From assembly GCA_020081605.1 (NCBI GenBank), contig JAHREC010000062.1, positions 4,707,758 through 4,771,757 of the forward strand: a stretch of 64,000 bases of DNA, read 5' to 3'. Below are positions 12,339-23,598 of the stretch, piece after piece. This stretch comes from Albifimbria verrucaria (taxonomy: Eukaryota > Ascomycota > Sordariomycetes > Hypocreales > Stachybotryaceae). Numbering within the stretch: the first letter of the stretch is position 1; the number at the start of each line of letters is the position of its first letter. Made by a program: the position numbers and the translations under genes. Below the pieces are notes generated by a model, which did no database searches, was not told where the DNA came from, and saw nothing but the letters and a program-made list of their open reading frames with translations.

Positions 12339-12389
12339 TCGGGGACCTCATCACTTCGGGGACCTTCCTCCTTCGGGGACCCTCATTGA
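12339..12389 (+). repeat. 17-bp tandem repeat, three units
   Basis: Units begin at 12339, 12356 and 12373. All begin TCGGGGACC and have C/T-rich variable ends. The constant core could be a repeated factor-binding site. The spacer lies downstream of the Zn2Cys6 gene at 12661 (minus strand), so its target gene is unclear. Confidence 0.75.
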
Positions 12390-12660
12390 CTCAAGAGTCC
12401 CTTGCAATTGGGCCCACCAACCGATGTATCATCGTTCAGCCCTGAGCCTTACACGCGGTATAGTAGTGGAGCATTATGCACGCACGGATCATTTGGGTGG
12501 CAATTGGATATGAATAACCACTTCAACGTTAAATCACAACTGACAAGTGAGGGCTAATTTGACGGCTGACGTTCGTATGAGTATAGTATATTATGCTAGT
12601 GTTGATACTTAACAGGTTCCATCCGCAAAGCCACCGTGGTCCCACTCAAAGACGTAATTT

Positions 12661-14358
12661 TCAGACAAATAACCACGAGCCCTTCTCTTTCGAGAGCTCA
12701 CCCATCCAATCCCAGTCCGGTGGATCAGTGCACTCCTGGTCACTGCTCTCTGAGAGATAGATATGTGAAGATCCAGAGTCACTATGGCCTTGCTTTTTCC
12801 AAAGATTTTTCAGCACTTCAGCCGCATTCTTTGTGTTTGCACAATGTCCAACTTGCCAAATCCTATCGAGGGTTTTAAGTACCCAGGCCCTATTCTCTGA
12901 GCTTGTGCTTGCTGCTCCGGCAATAAATGTTGGCCATATCAGGCACTTTATGAGCTCGTCATCCTTCCGCTCGAGGAAGGCGTATGCAGCTATAAGATTA
13001 TGAACTGATGGTGACTCATTGTTAACCTCCGAGTCCTCTGTGAGATTTAGGGTGAGGCGGCAGGCATAAATCTCAGCTGCTAGTTTCCAAATAGTACCAA
13101 GGTGCATCATATCGTCGTATGACACTGTTGAGTCACTCGTTGTGGCAAATGCAGCCCAGGATGATATATCATATGAACGAATAGACCCCAACGTGATTTT
13201 GAGGGCTTCAATATCGGTGCTCGACTTTGAAGCCATGGAGCTGAATCGCCGCTGAGAAGCGAACGTTTCAATGGCTGATAGAATATCGACAGGGCATCCA
13301 ATAGGAGTGACAGCCGCGGAGGTTGCGATCCATGTTCGAGGAAGGGTGGACGCACTGGTAAGAACCCCGGGCTTTGAGAGCGAGGAACCGAATGTCTGGA
13401 ATCTATTAAGATTGTTTAGTTGCCCAATACTTGCACAGAGTAGCAAGGCGAAATCGCTTACACGGCAACATCGCGAAGTAAATGGCTAGGCGTGCTATCC
13501 CAGTCCTCTATGCCAGTCGCATTTCCATACTGTAACAAATTTTTCACACCTTCCAGATGAAAACTCCAAGCGCCGGACCCGCTCTCGAGAAGATCCAAGA
13601 CAGTCAGAAGTACAACAGCAATAAGCAAGTTTTCATCTGCTTTTATCGAATGACATGTCTGCAAAGCAGCCATTATTAGCTTCAAGGAACGATCCTTGGA
13701 CCGGAGATAGTAGTTGATTAATGCTCTACTGAACAGGTCCAGGCTAGCTCCTTCATCTGTCGAGTGGGCAGGCGGCAGTGATTGATTTGTTGTCAAAGGT
13801 AGTATCCTGCATAGTGGGTAATCCGTGATACGGTGAACATAGTGGCATGCTGCTACAGTTACCACGGTACTTGCTACTAGCGGTGATTCTATGGCGGAGA
13901 GGATTGCACGATAATGGTTTTTGCATTGTCGTGGAGAACAAGAGTAGGACAGACGCATTTGGAAACTGCAATATCAGCGGTTAAGAACAGGAGAAAAACC
14001 GGGAGAGAACCCACAGTGGTTGATGAAGAACCTGTAAGTGTGGTTCAAGTCTTGAAACAGAGGTTCAGTGAGCGTCACCGGCACTGAACTACTGTTGGGT
14101 GGAACCATCATCTGGTCATGGTATTCTCCGCTAGCTATCAATGCAGCCCAGTCGGATGGAGGCCCTTGCATCGGCAATTGTTGTTGAGGATCCCCAAACA
14201 TCCGATTCTTCATCGGTCCTCGTCGAGCCACTCCTTCAACCCAAGTCAGAGGCTTTTTGTAGCCCAGGCACTCCACACCGTGGCTCCAGCATTTTTGGCA
14301 ACGAGGACGCCCCGTCACATTTAAGACGGCGTCGCCTACAAGTCCAGCACCGTGACAT
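12661..14358 (-). CDS. Zn2Cys6 fungal-specific transcription factor
   Basis: Nuclear Zn(II)2Cys6 regulator. Exons are 14015..14358, 13462..13965 and 12661..13402; introns are 13966..14014 (49 nt) and 13403..13461 (59 nt). The start at 14358 gives MSRCWTCRRRRLKCD, then RPRCQKCWSHGVECLGY: all six zinc-binding Cys are present. The middle region (RFFINHF, NHYRAILSAIESPLVAS, LQTCHSIKADENLLIAVVLL) is the usual fungal-TF regulatory domain. Frame breaks: the G4 run inside the zinc cluster (C run on + at 14310..14313; two bases missing gives the canonical six-residue spacing), the A run at 13963..13965 and the T run at 13918..13922. All fit base loss. About 560 residues, normal. It sits downstream of the cyanamide hydratase on the same strand. 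A regulatory link is possible but not shown. Confidence 0.8.
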
Positions 14359-14981
14359 CCGTCGTTGCCTCGCGCAATGGTCTGTCAAACGAGTGCCTGC
14401 CCAGCGTCAGGCTTGAAGATTTTGCAGCCCTGAATCAAAGGGACTGCCGAGAAGGGTCCATTATGTCATGGCACTTCACTTGGCTCTACGATGCCACCAC
14501 TGTTGGCGTGACCCAGACAGCAGAAGCCGATTGGTGTCATGCGGCTAGACAAGACGACCCACTAAATGTCTTTTATTTACCGCACATGGCTTAGCGGCGA
14601 GTAAACTCAGCTTCAGTGCTTTGCAAGCTAATGACAAATACCATAGAAACAAGGATTTGAAGGCGGACTCCGTGGCTTCGATGGCAAACTTGATGGCCTG
14701 ATACGCGCTTCTCGGTCAGTTGAGCGTAGAAGAGTCAGATAGAGGTAACTTTATCTGTGATCTTATGGGCAATAGGTCTGATGAGTGTTGTTCTTGAGGC
14801 TATTCCTTGCTGGTATTGGAAATGAGGCCCATTTAAATCACCGAAGGAAAATAAAATACATGGTGTTGACGTGATACCTTCCTGCAAGCTATTTCCAATA
14901 CCTGTATCGTGAAACAAATGTGCCTGAATTGTCCAGATTCATCTAAAGATACCCGGCTAAATATTCTCTGCTTACTCAGAG
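14359..14981. other. Spacer between cyanamide hydratase and Zn2Cys6 gene
   Basis: Promoter side of the transcription factor and 3' flank of the hydratase. The open stretch at 14352..14594 on the plus strand is not supported. Confidence 0.6.
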
Positions 14982-15776
14982 TCACTCCCAAGGCTTCATC
15001 AAAGTGCTTGCTTCCATCTGTTTATCGAACTGAGGAATATGTGTTGTGTGGCACCAAGGCTTGTTACTTTCTTCCTTACGAACCGTGCAGGCAAACCAAG
15101 AACACCAACCATGTCGTGGGAATGCTGTGTTGATGCTGTTGCGAGTGGTGTCATCAATCCAGCTACCAAAATCATCAATCCCATCGTAGGCCCCGACATT
15201 GTCATAAAGCGTAGCCAGCTGGATCAACTGACCGAGGAATGTGATGTTGCCATCTATCCCCACATCCTCATGACGAATGATGGCCTCGGCAACAGCCTCA
15301 GCCTGGTCGGTGCTACCCCCAAGGACCTTGAGCACCTCAATAGCCTTAATGCCACCGTAAATGTCGAAGGACATTCGTGTAGATGTAAAGTATGCCTCCG
15401 CAGTACCAATGTCATGCAGAAGACATGTCAGTGCCCATGTACTTGGAGACAAGTCTTTAGCTTGCTCGGGTAGTAAACGTCTAGCGATGACGGTTCCTGG
15501 TTGAAAATATTTGTGAGAATTTGGAATTATGTCAAGCACGCAGCACGCCATGACTTACCCCAGTAGAAAATGCGCATGGAGTGATTGTAGGCTTCGGGAC
15601 TCAATCGGGCCTTCACGAAGGCCTGTGCCTCGGCAACAAGTTTGTCTGCCGCAGGAACGCGATGTCTTCCACAGAATATGAGGAGACATCACCAAGCTTT
15701 CCCAGGAGTCAACAATGGCCTTTGCGCTGACTGGAACGGCAGTCCATCCGTTGGCTTTGACTTCTGAAGAAGACAT
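14982..15776 (-). CDS. Cyanamide hydratase (HD-domain)
   Basis: HD-superfamily metal enzyme converting cyanamide to urea in the cytosol. Exons are 15559..15776 and 14982..15496, with the intron at 15497..15558 (GTAAGT..CAG). The N-terminus is [22 protein letters not shown] elements in order: [17 protein letters not shown] (first His), [12 protein letters not shown] (His-Asp pair) and [11 protein letters not shown]. The C-terminus [16 protein letters not shown] is the family end. Two frame breaks in exon 1 (near 15693 and 15654) are explained by single missing bases in short runs. With these the N-terminal helix region ([30 protein letters not shown]) is continuous. Length of about 245 residues matches the family. 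The same HD enzymes may act on related nitriles; cyanamide is the family-level assignment. Confidence 0.88.
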
Positions 15777-15880
15777 TTTGTTGAATCGTTTAGAGCAGAT
15801 AAGCGAGGAAGTAGGATCGTACTAGTTTGAAAAATGTAGGAGTATGAGGTTGAGCGTTCATAAAACATGAGGGATAGTGC

Positions 15881-15890
15881 ATGTATATAT
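15881..15890 (-). promoter_or_regulatory. TATA-like box upstream of cyanamide hydratase
   Basis: ATATATACAT on the minus strand about 105 bp before the ATG at 15776; position fits a core promoter. Confidence 0.4.
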
Positions 15891-16513
15891 ACCCAAGTTC
15901 TCAATAAAGCTCATCCGTTTGAAGGGACCTGAGACAACGGTGGCCAGTGTTCACTATGACGTACGTGCTCGATAGTTGTTCAATCAATTTTTGCGCTTGT
16001 CGTATAACTTCCATTTTGTGTCAGTTGCATTTCTAATCAATGTCGTATGAGAGCCGGACCTCCAATAACATGACTCTGGATCAAGATGCATCAACTACAT
16101 AGGCTAATACCTCCGCTCTATGTCAAGGTGTCGGGGCAGTGTCAAATATAGCTAGCCAATTATTATGCGAATAGCTACATAAGGCTATACTGAAAATAGA
16201 AAATAAAAAACAAGCGGCCAGTGTGGGTCAACTTGTTAGTTTTATCAACATTTAGCCCGAATGTACTAGGATATGATGCTTTTGTTTCCCGAAAAAGGAT
16301 AAGCTAGTTTTGCCCTCCACTCGTTAGAAGGACCCTCTATGGCGAACATGAAGCTTTTTGTAAAGACACCAAACGACAGTATCTGATACTGCATACATGG
16401 GAGTTCTCCCCGGTATTCATGGAATACCTCGTCCGGATACGCACTTTCTGAAAGTCGCTCACAGTCATGGGAAAGCTTTATTATTAATCGAATCTACATC
16501 ATTAACCTAACAT

Positions 16514-16682
16514 CATGACTGGGTTGCAGTAGGAACTTCGAAAATAGTCTAGGGTTCACCTGTTTATATTGATATTAAGGATATAATCTCTATTCTGGGT
16601 GGCAATTCTCGGCGTGAGTATTGTTGGAGCATATAATCCCCTACAGCTATCCCGAGGATGTGATTCCTGGATTATGGCTTGG
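16514..16682 (+). repeat. Dispersed repeat, copy A (near NLR1)
   Basis: About 170 bp, clearly similar to 29450..29618. Shared blocks include ATGACTGGGTTGCA, AGGGTTCACC, AATCTCTATTCTGG, CGTGAG and GATTCCTGGATT. This copy precedes NLR1 by about 500 bp. Confidence 0.75.
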
Positions 16683-17181
16683 CCTCTGATAATGCCGCCC
16701 ATCTCCTAGACGGCGCTTCCATAAAATTAGCAAAAGCTTTTAGTATTTAGCTATAGAGATTAATTCTGCTACTTGACGTACCATCGCTGGGGTTAATCTC
16801 TTGTTGGGCCTTATGGTTTGGAATAAATGGCACATTTACCTTGACCCGATGTCGTTGCCCTTTTTTAACGTTGAGGTTCAGGTTCAGGGTCTGCCTATCC
16901 GAACTTCGTTTTTGGAAACAATCCTCTTCCAGGCAGCTGCGATGGCCTTGATCATGATTGGATTGGCAATACTAACCCCTCAGCCACATGACGCTCGCGG
17001 CTTATATTGTCAGATCTATCATAATATGCATAGCCTTCTTGTGCAATAACCATCTTTTGCACTTTCAGCTTATCTAAGGGTCATCTGACACAAGGCAGCA
17101 ACAAATAACCCAGACAACCCCGCTCAGCCAGGGATATACCCTTTTTGTGGCGATACGCTTCGTCACAGATGCTTCAAGACA

Positions 17182-20100
17182 ATGGCACGAACGTATCGTA
17201 TCCGAGGTATTCCTCTGGGTTGGAATGCCAACCGCTTGAGAACCTTCCTGGCAGACAGTTACCGCACTGAACCCCAACTCATCGGCTCCCTTGCCTGCGA
17301 AATACATGGCGTCTCGCAAACAGCCACTGTTTCTTTCCCGGATGATCTAAAACTGCCGCATTCGCAAATACGACTGCCGACTTCAAGTCAACTCTCAAGG
17401 CCCCAGGTTGTCACGATAGATGATGATTTTTAGGCATTACCACCCTATATTCACCGCCTACAGAGAACCACAAAATTGAGTGAGTAGAGTGGATATGCTA
17501 CACTGTGAGTTGCTAAACTCAAGATTGTTAGTATTATCGCCCTATCAGGCCTTGGTGGGCATGCCTTCGGATCATTTAAAGAGAGAGGGGAGCATATGTG
17601 GATCCGCGACTCACTTCCATATGATCTTGTACCAGGAGATAGCACAAGCTTAAGTATAGGACGGGTGATGACCTATGGCTATGATTCTGTTATTCATGGA
17701 AGCAACAGTTACCAGAATCTTGAAGATCTAGCCATATCTCTTCATAACTCGCTTATTGTGCTTACCAGTGTTACCAGCGCAGCTGATACCAAACCAATTA
17801 TTTTTATCGCCCATAGCTTAGGCGGTCTGATTCTGAAACAGGTAGGTGACAATCAAACAAGGCTCTTAGCTAGATACTAATAGGACAGATGCTTATTTTA
17901 ATATCAAAATCGGAGAGAGATGAGGATTTGAATTTTCTTAACTTAGTATATGGAATCGCCTTTTTGGAGTTCCGCACGACGGTATGGACATTAGCTCGAT
18001 CGTACCAATGGTAACAGATGCGCCGAATCAGTATCTTGTCGACTCTCTTAGCCATATCAACTCGCAAATTCTAGGTCAACTGCGTCGGGAGTTTCATCAC
18101 GTATTAGGGGACAAAGGCACCTCGGAAATTATCTGCTTTTATGAAACAAAAGAATCACCAACGGCGAAGAAGGTACAGTACTTAACCTACTTGAAGGAAT
18201 GAACAGATGGTAACACCAGGCAGGACATAAGCGGCCTTTGGAAACTGAATGGCCCAAACACGGTATTAGTAACAAAATCGTCAGCTACCCATAGCCGGCA
18301 CTGGGAAGACCGCCCCGAACATATATGTGCTATAGACCGCACACATTCAGATATGGTTAAATTCGGGCCACAGGACCATGAGTATGACAAGGTGCTGCAA
18401 CGACTTCTTGGCTTGGCTAGACGCGCACTTGTGGTGCCCTGGCGGCATGCACAACACAGGCACACGGATAGCCATTCAAGCATTTTAGTTAGGCGCAGGT
18501 TAAGTGACTTGCAGAAAACAGAAGGAGAATCACAAGGGGTAACGAAGTCCAAGATATGCTATCATATTCCACTTACCAAGAATAACCGTTTCACTGGTCG
18601 TATCGCAATCCTAAATACGCTTAAAGAGATGCTTTTACTGAAGAGTCGAACCGAAGGGCAGCACTTGTCGGACTTGGCGGCGTGGGAAAAACCCAAATCG
18701 CTCTTCATTTCGCCTATCAGCTTAAAGAAAGGCAGCCAGATTATTCAATCTTCTGGGTGCCACTTTTGAGTGAGCAGAGCGCAACACAGGCCTACATGGA
18801 GATAGCCAAAAGCTTAATCTTCCAAAGAGCAATGATAACGAGGACGAAAAAGACCTAGTTCGCCGATACCTTAGCTCGGTTATAGCTGGCAAATGGCTAT
18901 TGATTGTGGATAACGCCGACAATCAGGAACTTATCTTCGGAGCTGCTAATAAGCCTGGTATAGAGGCATACTTGCCTGAGAGTGATAATGGCATAGTCCT
19001 TCTAACTACCCGATCCGGGCAAGTAGGAGTAGACTTCGCAGGATCGGATGTGATTGAAGTTGAACAAATGGATCCAGAAGAGGCATTGCATCTCTTCAAG
19101 AGATCCTTGATTCGGAAACAGCTGCTTGAAGATGAAGCACTCATTAAGGAGTTACTTCTCTGTCTAACCTTTCTTCCACTCGCGATCACACAAGCCGTGG
19201 CGTACCTCAACCAAACAAGGGCACCTGTGCAAACCTACTTAAAGTTATTGCAAGGAGCAGAAGAGGATATGGCCAAACTCCTAGGCCGGGAATTCAAAGA
19301 CCACACTCGATACCGAGACTCAAGGAATGCCGTAGGAACTACATGGCTTGTATCGTTTGATCAAATCGAAAGATCGGCCCCTAGCACGGTCCACCTGTTA
19401 TCATTCATATCGTGCATCGAGCCGAAGGCAATCCCACGTACCATATTGCCACAGGAGACCAAGAGGAGTTGGAATGGGCTATCGGCACACTTTGCAGCTA
19501 CTCGTTTCTGGTTCGTCAGAATGATAGCAACACGTTTGACATGCACAGTCTTGTGCACATGGCGACACGTGGGTGGCTTGAAATGCGTGGTTGCAAAAAT
19601 ACAGCGTTGAATGACACAATATGTCACGTCGCGAAGATTTTCCCTTCGAGCGACAGTGCTAACCAGGACCTATGGAGAGAGTATCTACCACACGCAATGC
19701 ATCTGCTATACCAGGTTGATGAACACAAAATAAATGATGCATATAGTCTCTTTCATAAAGTTGGAAAATGTCTTTTGCCGATAGACAATTCAAAGAAGCG
19801 ATACGATGCTATGAAAAGGAGTATCGGTGGAGGCGGGATCGGTATTCAGAAGATAACAAGGAACGACTAGATTCAGAGATTGAACTTGCCACAGCATATC
19901 TTAACGACCATCGACTCAGGGAGGCAATCGAGATGTTTGAGCACATCGTGGCGGTTCAGAAAGAGACGCTAGATGAGGGGATTATAATCGACTAGGGTCA
20001 GAGCATGAGCTTGCTAGAGCATACCTTAATGACCGACGAATTAAGGAGGCCATCAAGATATTCGAACATATCGTAACAGTTCATAAGAAGACGCTAGATG

Positions 20101-21190
20101 AGAAAAATGATGGCCGGCTAGCGTCAGAGCGTGAGCTTGCTAGAGCATACCTTGATGATCGAAGAATTAAGGAGGCCATTAAGATTTTCGAGCATGTTAT
20201 GGCAATTCGGAAAGGGATACTAGATGAGAAGGACTATAAGCGATTAACATCAGAGCATGAGCTTGCCAGAGCATACCTTAATGACCGACGAATTAAGGAA
20301 GCTATTAAGATCCTTGAGCATGTTGTGGCAGTAGGAAAGAGACGCTAGATGAAAGAGATTATAGTCGACTAGCATCAGAGCATGAGCTTGCTAGAGCATA
20401 TCTTGATGACCGACAAATCGAAGAAGCTATTAAGATGCTCGAGCCTATTGTGGCAATAGGAAAAAAGACACTAGCTAAGAGTAACCAGATTCGACTAGCA
20501 ACAGAGTTCACACTTGCTAGAGCATACCTCGATAACCGACGAATCACGATGGCTACTCATATTCTCGAGCATGTTGTAGCAGTAGGGAAAGAGACGTTTG
20601 ATAAGAAAGACCATATTCGATTAATGTTTGAGCATGAGCTTGCTAGGGCTTATCTTGATAACCAACAAAACAAGGAAGCTATTAAGATGCTTGAGTATAT
20701 CGTGGTATTTCGGAAAGAGATGCTGGATGAGAGAGATTATCATCGACTAGTATCAGAGCATGAGCTTGCTAGAGCATACCTTAATAACCACCAAGTTAAG
20801 GAGGCTATTAAGATACTTGAGCATATCGTGCCAATAGGGAAGGAAACGCTAAATGAGAGAGATCATATTCGATTAGCATTGGAGCATACACTTGCTAGAG
20901 CATATCTTGATGACCGACGAATCAAGGAGGCTATTCAGATACTTAAGCATGTTGTGGCGATTCGGAAAGAAACGTTAGTTGAGAGAGACTATAGTCGGCT
21001 AACATCAGAGCGTATGCTTGCTAGAGCATATCTTGATGGAGGAGACAACGAGCAGGCAATTATCCTTTTGGAGCATGTTGTGAAGATTGAACCAGAGCTT
21101 CTTACCGACTCGGATCCCGAAAGACAGTTGTCTAGCAGTTTGCTCGCAGATGCACAGGAGAGATTGAAAAGCAAGGAACTGAGGGAGTGA
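17182..21190 (+). CDS. NLR-type STAND receptor: SesB-like hydrolase, NB-ARC, ten TPRs
   Basis: Cytosolic NOD-like receptor of the fungal type, thought to sense nonself and trigger cell death. The start MARTYRIRGIPLGW is the usual leader of this class. Domains in order: SesB/SERAC1-like alpha/beta hydrolase (ALSGLGGHAFGSF, MWIRDSLPYDL, FIAHSLGGLILK with the nucleophile Ser, FFGVPHDGMD read across a break, HSDMVKFG); NB-ARC with intact Walker A (LVGLGGVGKTQIALHFAYQL), Walker B region (KWLLIVDNADN), LLTTRSGQ, LPLAITQAVAYL and MHSLVHMATRGW; then ten 42-residue TPR units. Introns at 17480..17531, 17842..17888 and 18173..18223. Eight frame breaks (17427..17431, 17961..17965, near 18660, 18816, 19452, 19773..19776, 19977..19980, 20333) all fit one missing base each. 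No in-frame nonsense codon appears. About 1,280 residues. Confidence 0.88.
19867..21120 (+). repeat. Ten tandem 126-bp units encoding 42-residue TPR-like repeats
   Basis: Consensus unit is RLxSEHELARAYLDDRRIKE followed by AIKILEHVVAIxKETLDERD, read ten times in NLR1. Several units are near-identical at DNA level (for example GCTTGCTAGAGCATA recurs in most). Units 1 and 10 are the most divergent. Kinesin-light-chain-like TPR pairs of helices form a superhelical ligand-binding surface. Confidence 0.9.
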
Positions 21191-23598
21191 TAGGGTATGT
21201 GAGAATAATTTGTAGGTAGTGAAAGGAAATCTTAAGCATAACTGATATCGTGCACGGTTTTAGGAATGGTGTTTGTTCTATGATACTACCATGAGATAAT
21301 CTATCCACTATCGATTTATCGCCTTGATACGAGTTACATTGTCATCCTCCACCAACCCTGCAGATACATGCTATAGAGATCGCAGGTGGCTTAGTACTAA
21401 TGAAGTTGACCATGATCAAAAGAAAGTAGCTACAAGTCATACAGAATCGGTCTGCTCGTCACATTTCCTCTCCTGAAAATTTTCTACGTGCGGTAGTGGA
21501 AAGCTTGCTCTGCCCGATACAAGGATATAGGGGTATGACTTAAGAATAGCTGGCATGGCGAGAGATGGCGGCACTGAGCCCGTTGCAGACAGCGCCGAGA
21601 TGCTCCAAGGTCACAATATAGGTGGATAGACACCGCGGGATAAGCCATATACACCTGCTCACCCGCGTTAAGATGTATTCGCATGGCCGTATAGATGCAT
21701 TAAGATATTGTTGAGCAAGTGCCTACCCACATCTGAATTCCCTCTTATATTCTAAGGCAATTCAGACACAAGTATACGAACATGAATGTGAAGATTAAAC
21801 ATAAATTATAGATCACGGCCGGTTAGAGCATACGAATTGGTAGATCACAGTGGGGTAACCGATTCGTCTCGTAAAGAATACAATCGTGGGACAGGACCTA
21901 AGAGATGATAGTTAACGGCTCAAGGCCATAATAGATGGAAGTTCCCGAAGCTAGATAGCGCTAAATAGAGTTCGTTATACTGCTAGAAGGTTGACGGGTA
22001 TATTTAATCAAATATAGTCTTCTACGCCTACGAGTTGCGCACTTACTTTTGTAGCTACCTCGAGAGCTCTTACAGCGCGGTCTGCAGTTCTTTATGATAA
22101 TAACAACGCGCTATGCCCTCGGACCAGAAGCGCAAATGATATACAGATACAAAGCGGCCGAGAGGATTGTAAAGACTGTCCACCGTAATATCCCCTCCTC
22201 CGCGAGTCCATCCACACTTGTCATAATTAACGTAGTTTATATGTTAACCTGGTAGTACTCGATGCACTTCTCGTAGATCCAGAAGGATTTGACCCCACTT
22301 TTATGATTTTATCGTAAAGCATACGAGGATCCTTGCTTGAAGCAGACATTTCGGTTTCGGAAGTCCGAAGGAAGCTGGTACTAGGTTGTGGCAGCTTCAG
22401 TGTGGTGCATTTGTGTTGTTATTAAAGCTATAAGATGTTTGCTTCTTTGGATTCACTTAAGTCATGCTAGTAATCTATGAACATTATGAATGCTTCGTAT
22501 TTAAATGCACTGGTTTTATGATTCACAGGAGCTCCGTGCAAGGATTTGAATGCAATAGATTCTGATCCTGTTCACGGTTGCTCAAGCTTGTTTCTATCCC
22601 TATGAGTGGTATTGTGAGTTTGTAGGACACGAAGCTGGAGTTTCGATTCTACGATAATCCCAGACTTCAGCATCATAGACTCCTTGAGAGGTTGTTGTCT
22701 GTTAGACTTTGAAAGGTTCAGCCTTGGCATTTGCCAGATGCCGCACCGGAATTGTATTTCCTGAACGTTGACTGAGCAGGTCATTTATGAGTCTTTGACG
22801 CTTCGCACGTGATCGACCGTAAACGCACGGACCGAAAGCGTCTGGAAGACCTGAAAGGCTTTACTGCTTATAATAGCGTCCGTGATACGGACTTTCTGGT
22901 TAAACTTGTAGAAACAAGGATATTGCCGCCGTACATAAGTTATGGGCTCTTCGCAGACAATCATGCAAGCTTCCTCTTGCACGCTGTTAGCCAAGAGACG
23001 CGGAAATGGTTATATTTCCTGATAGACGATGCAACAGGCTTTGAGCAGCAGCCGCCAAATGGTGGTACCTAGCTATTCACGTTGAGCCCTTAACTGAGCA
23101 TCCGCTTGTGAAAGTCTTGCAGCCCACAGTCTGGAGTAAAAAATACCCGTGGGAAGGCAAAGAGAGGTAAAGTCATATTTCGCCTATAGATAGGTATAAG
23201 TGTATATGATCTTAAACTAAGTGTAAATAATAATTCTTTATAAATATAGTTGACTTTCTTTATATTATACCTCTACTCTATGTAAGGGAAAGGGTTAAAT
23301 AGATATCGTTTTTCAAGAAATTATCTGCCTTCACCAACCATTTAGCCATGTACTTGGAGCCCTTGAGTGCAGGCACCCTAATTGACTCGAGAGCGGTCGC
23401 CACATCAAGCCACACCAAGACCGTTTTACTGTAGTTGGAGAGGTTTGAGGCACGTATGATGATGGTGCAATAATGACAAGATTACCCGTCCTACGTCTCG
23501 TCTATTGAAAGGTTCAAATGCTACTCTCTAATAGCTCACAATGAATATGATCTCTGCTGCACATGGGCCCTACGACCTCTGATGATGAGGTTCGGACT
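21191..23598. other. Intergenic between NLR1 and amidase pseudogene
   Basis: About 2.4 kb. No recognisable gene. An open stretch at 22809..23072 (YNSVRDTDFLVKLVETRILP, HASFLLHAVSQETRKWLYFL) is plausible coding but matches no family I know. 23160..23300 is strongly AT-rich. Confidence 0.5.

Larger units (their letters stand above)
10851..12660. other. Intergenic with hairpins and a short tandem repeat
   Basis: About 1.8 kb without a supported gene. It holds two perfect 12-bp inverted repeats (11679..11714, 12045..12070) and a 17-bp tandem repeat (12339..12389), listed separately. The ORFs here have no family motif. Confidence 0.6.
15777..17181. other. Intergenic with dispersed repeat and gene-like remnants
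   Basis: About 1.4 kb. It contains repeat copy A (16514..16682). Beyond it lie gene-like stretches: around 16672..16745 LASDNAAHLLDGAS in one frame, and an open stretch at 16801..17049 with a hydrophobic segment (ILFQAAAMALIMIGLAIL). These may be pieces of a decayed gene; no family assigned. Confidence 0.5.

Noticed and set aside
19867..21120. Tandem repeat as a CRISPR array or satellite
   Set aside because: Units are 126 bp, in frame, and encode TPR helices; there are no spacers.
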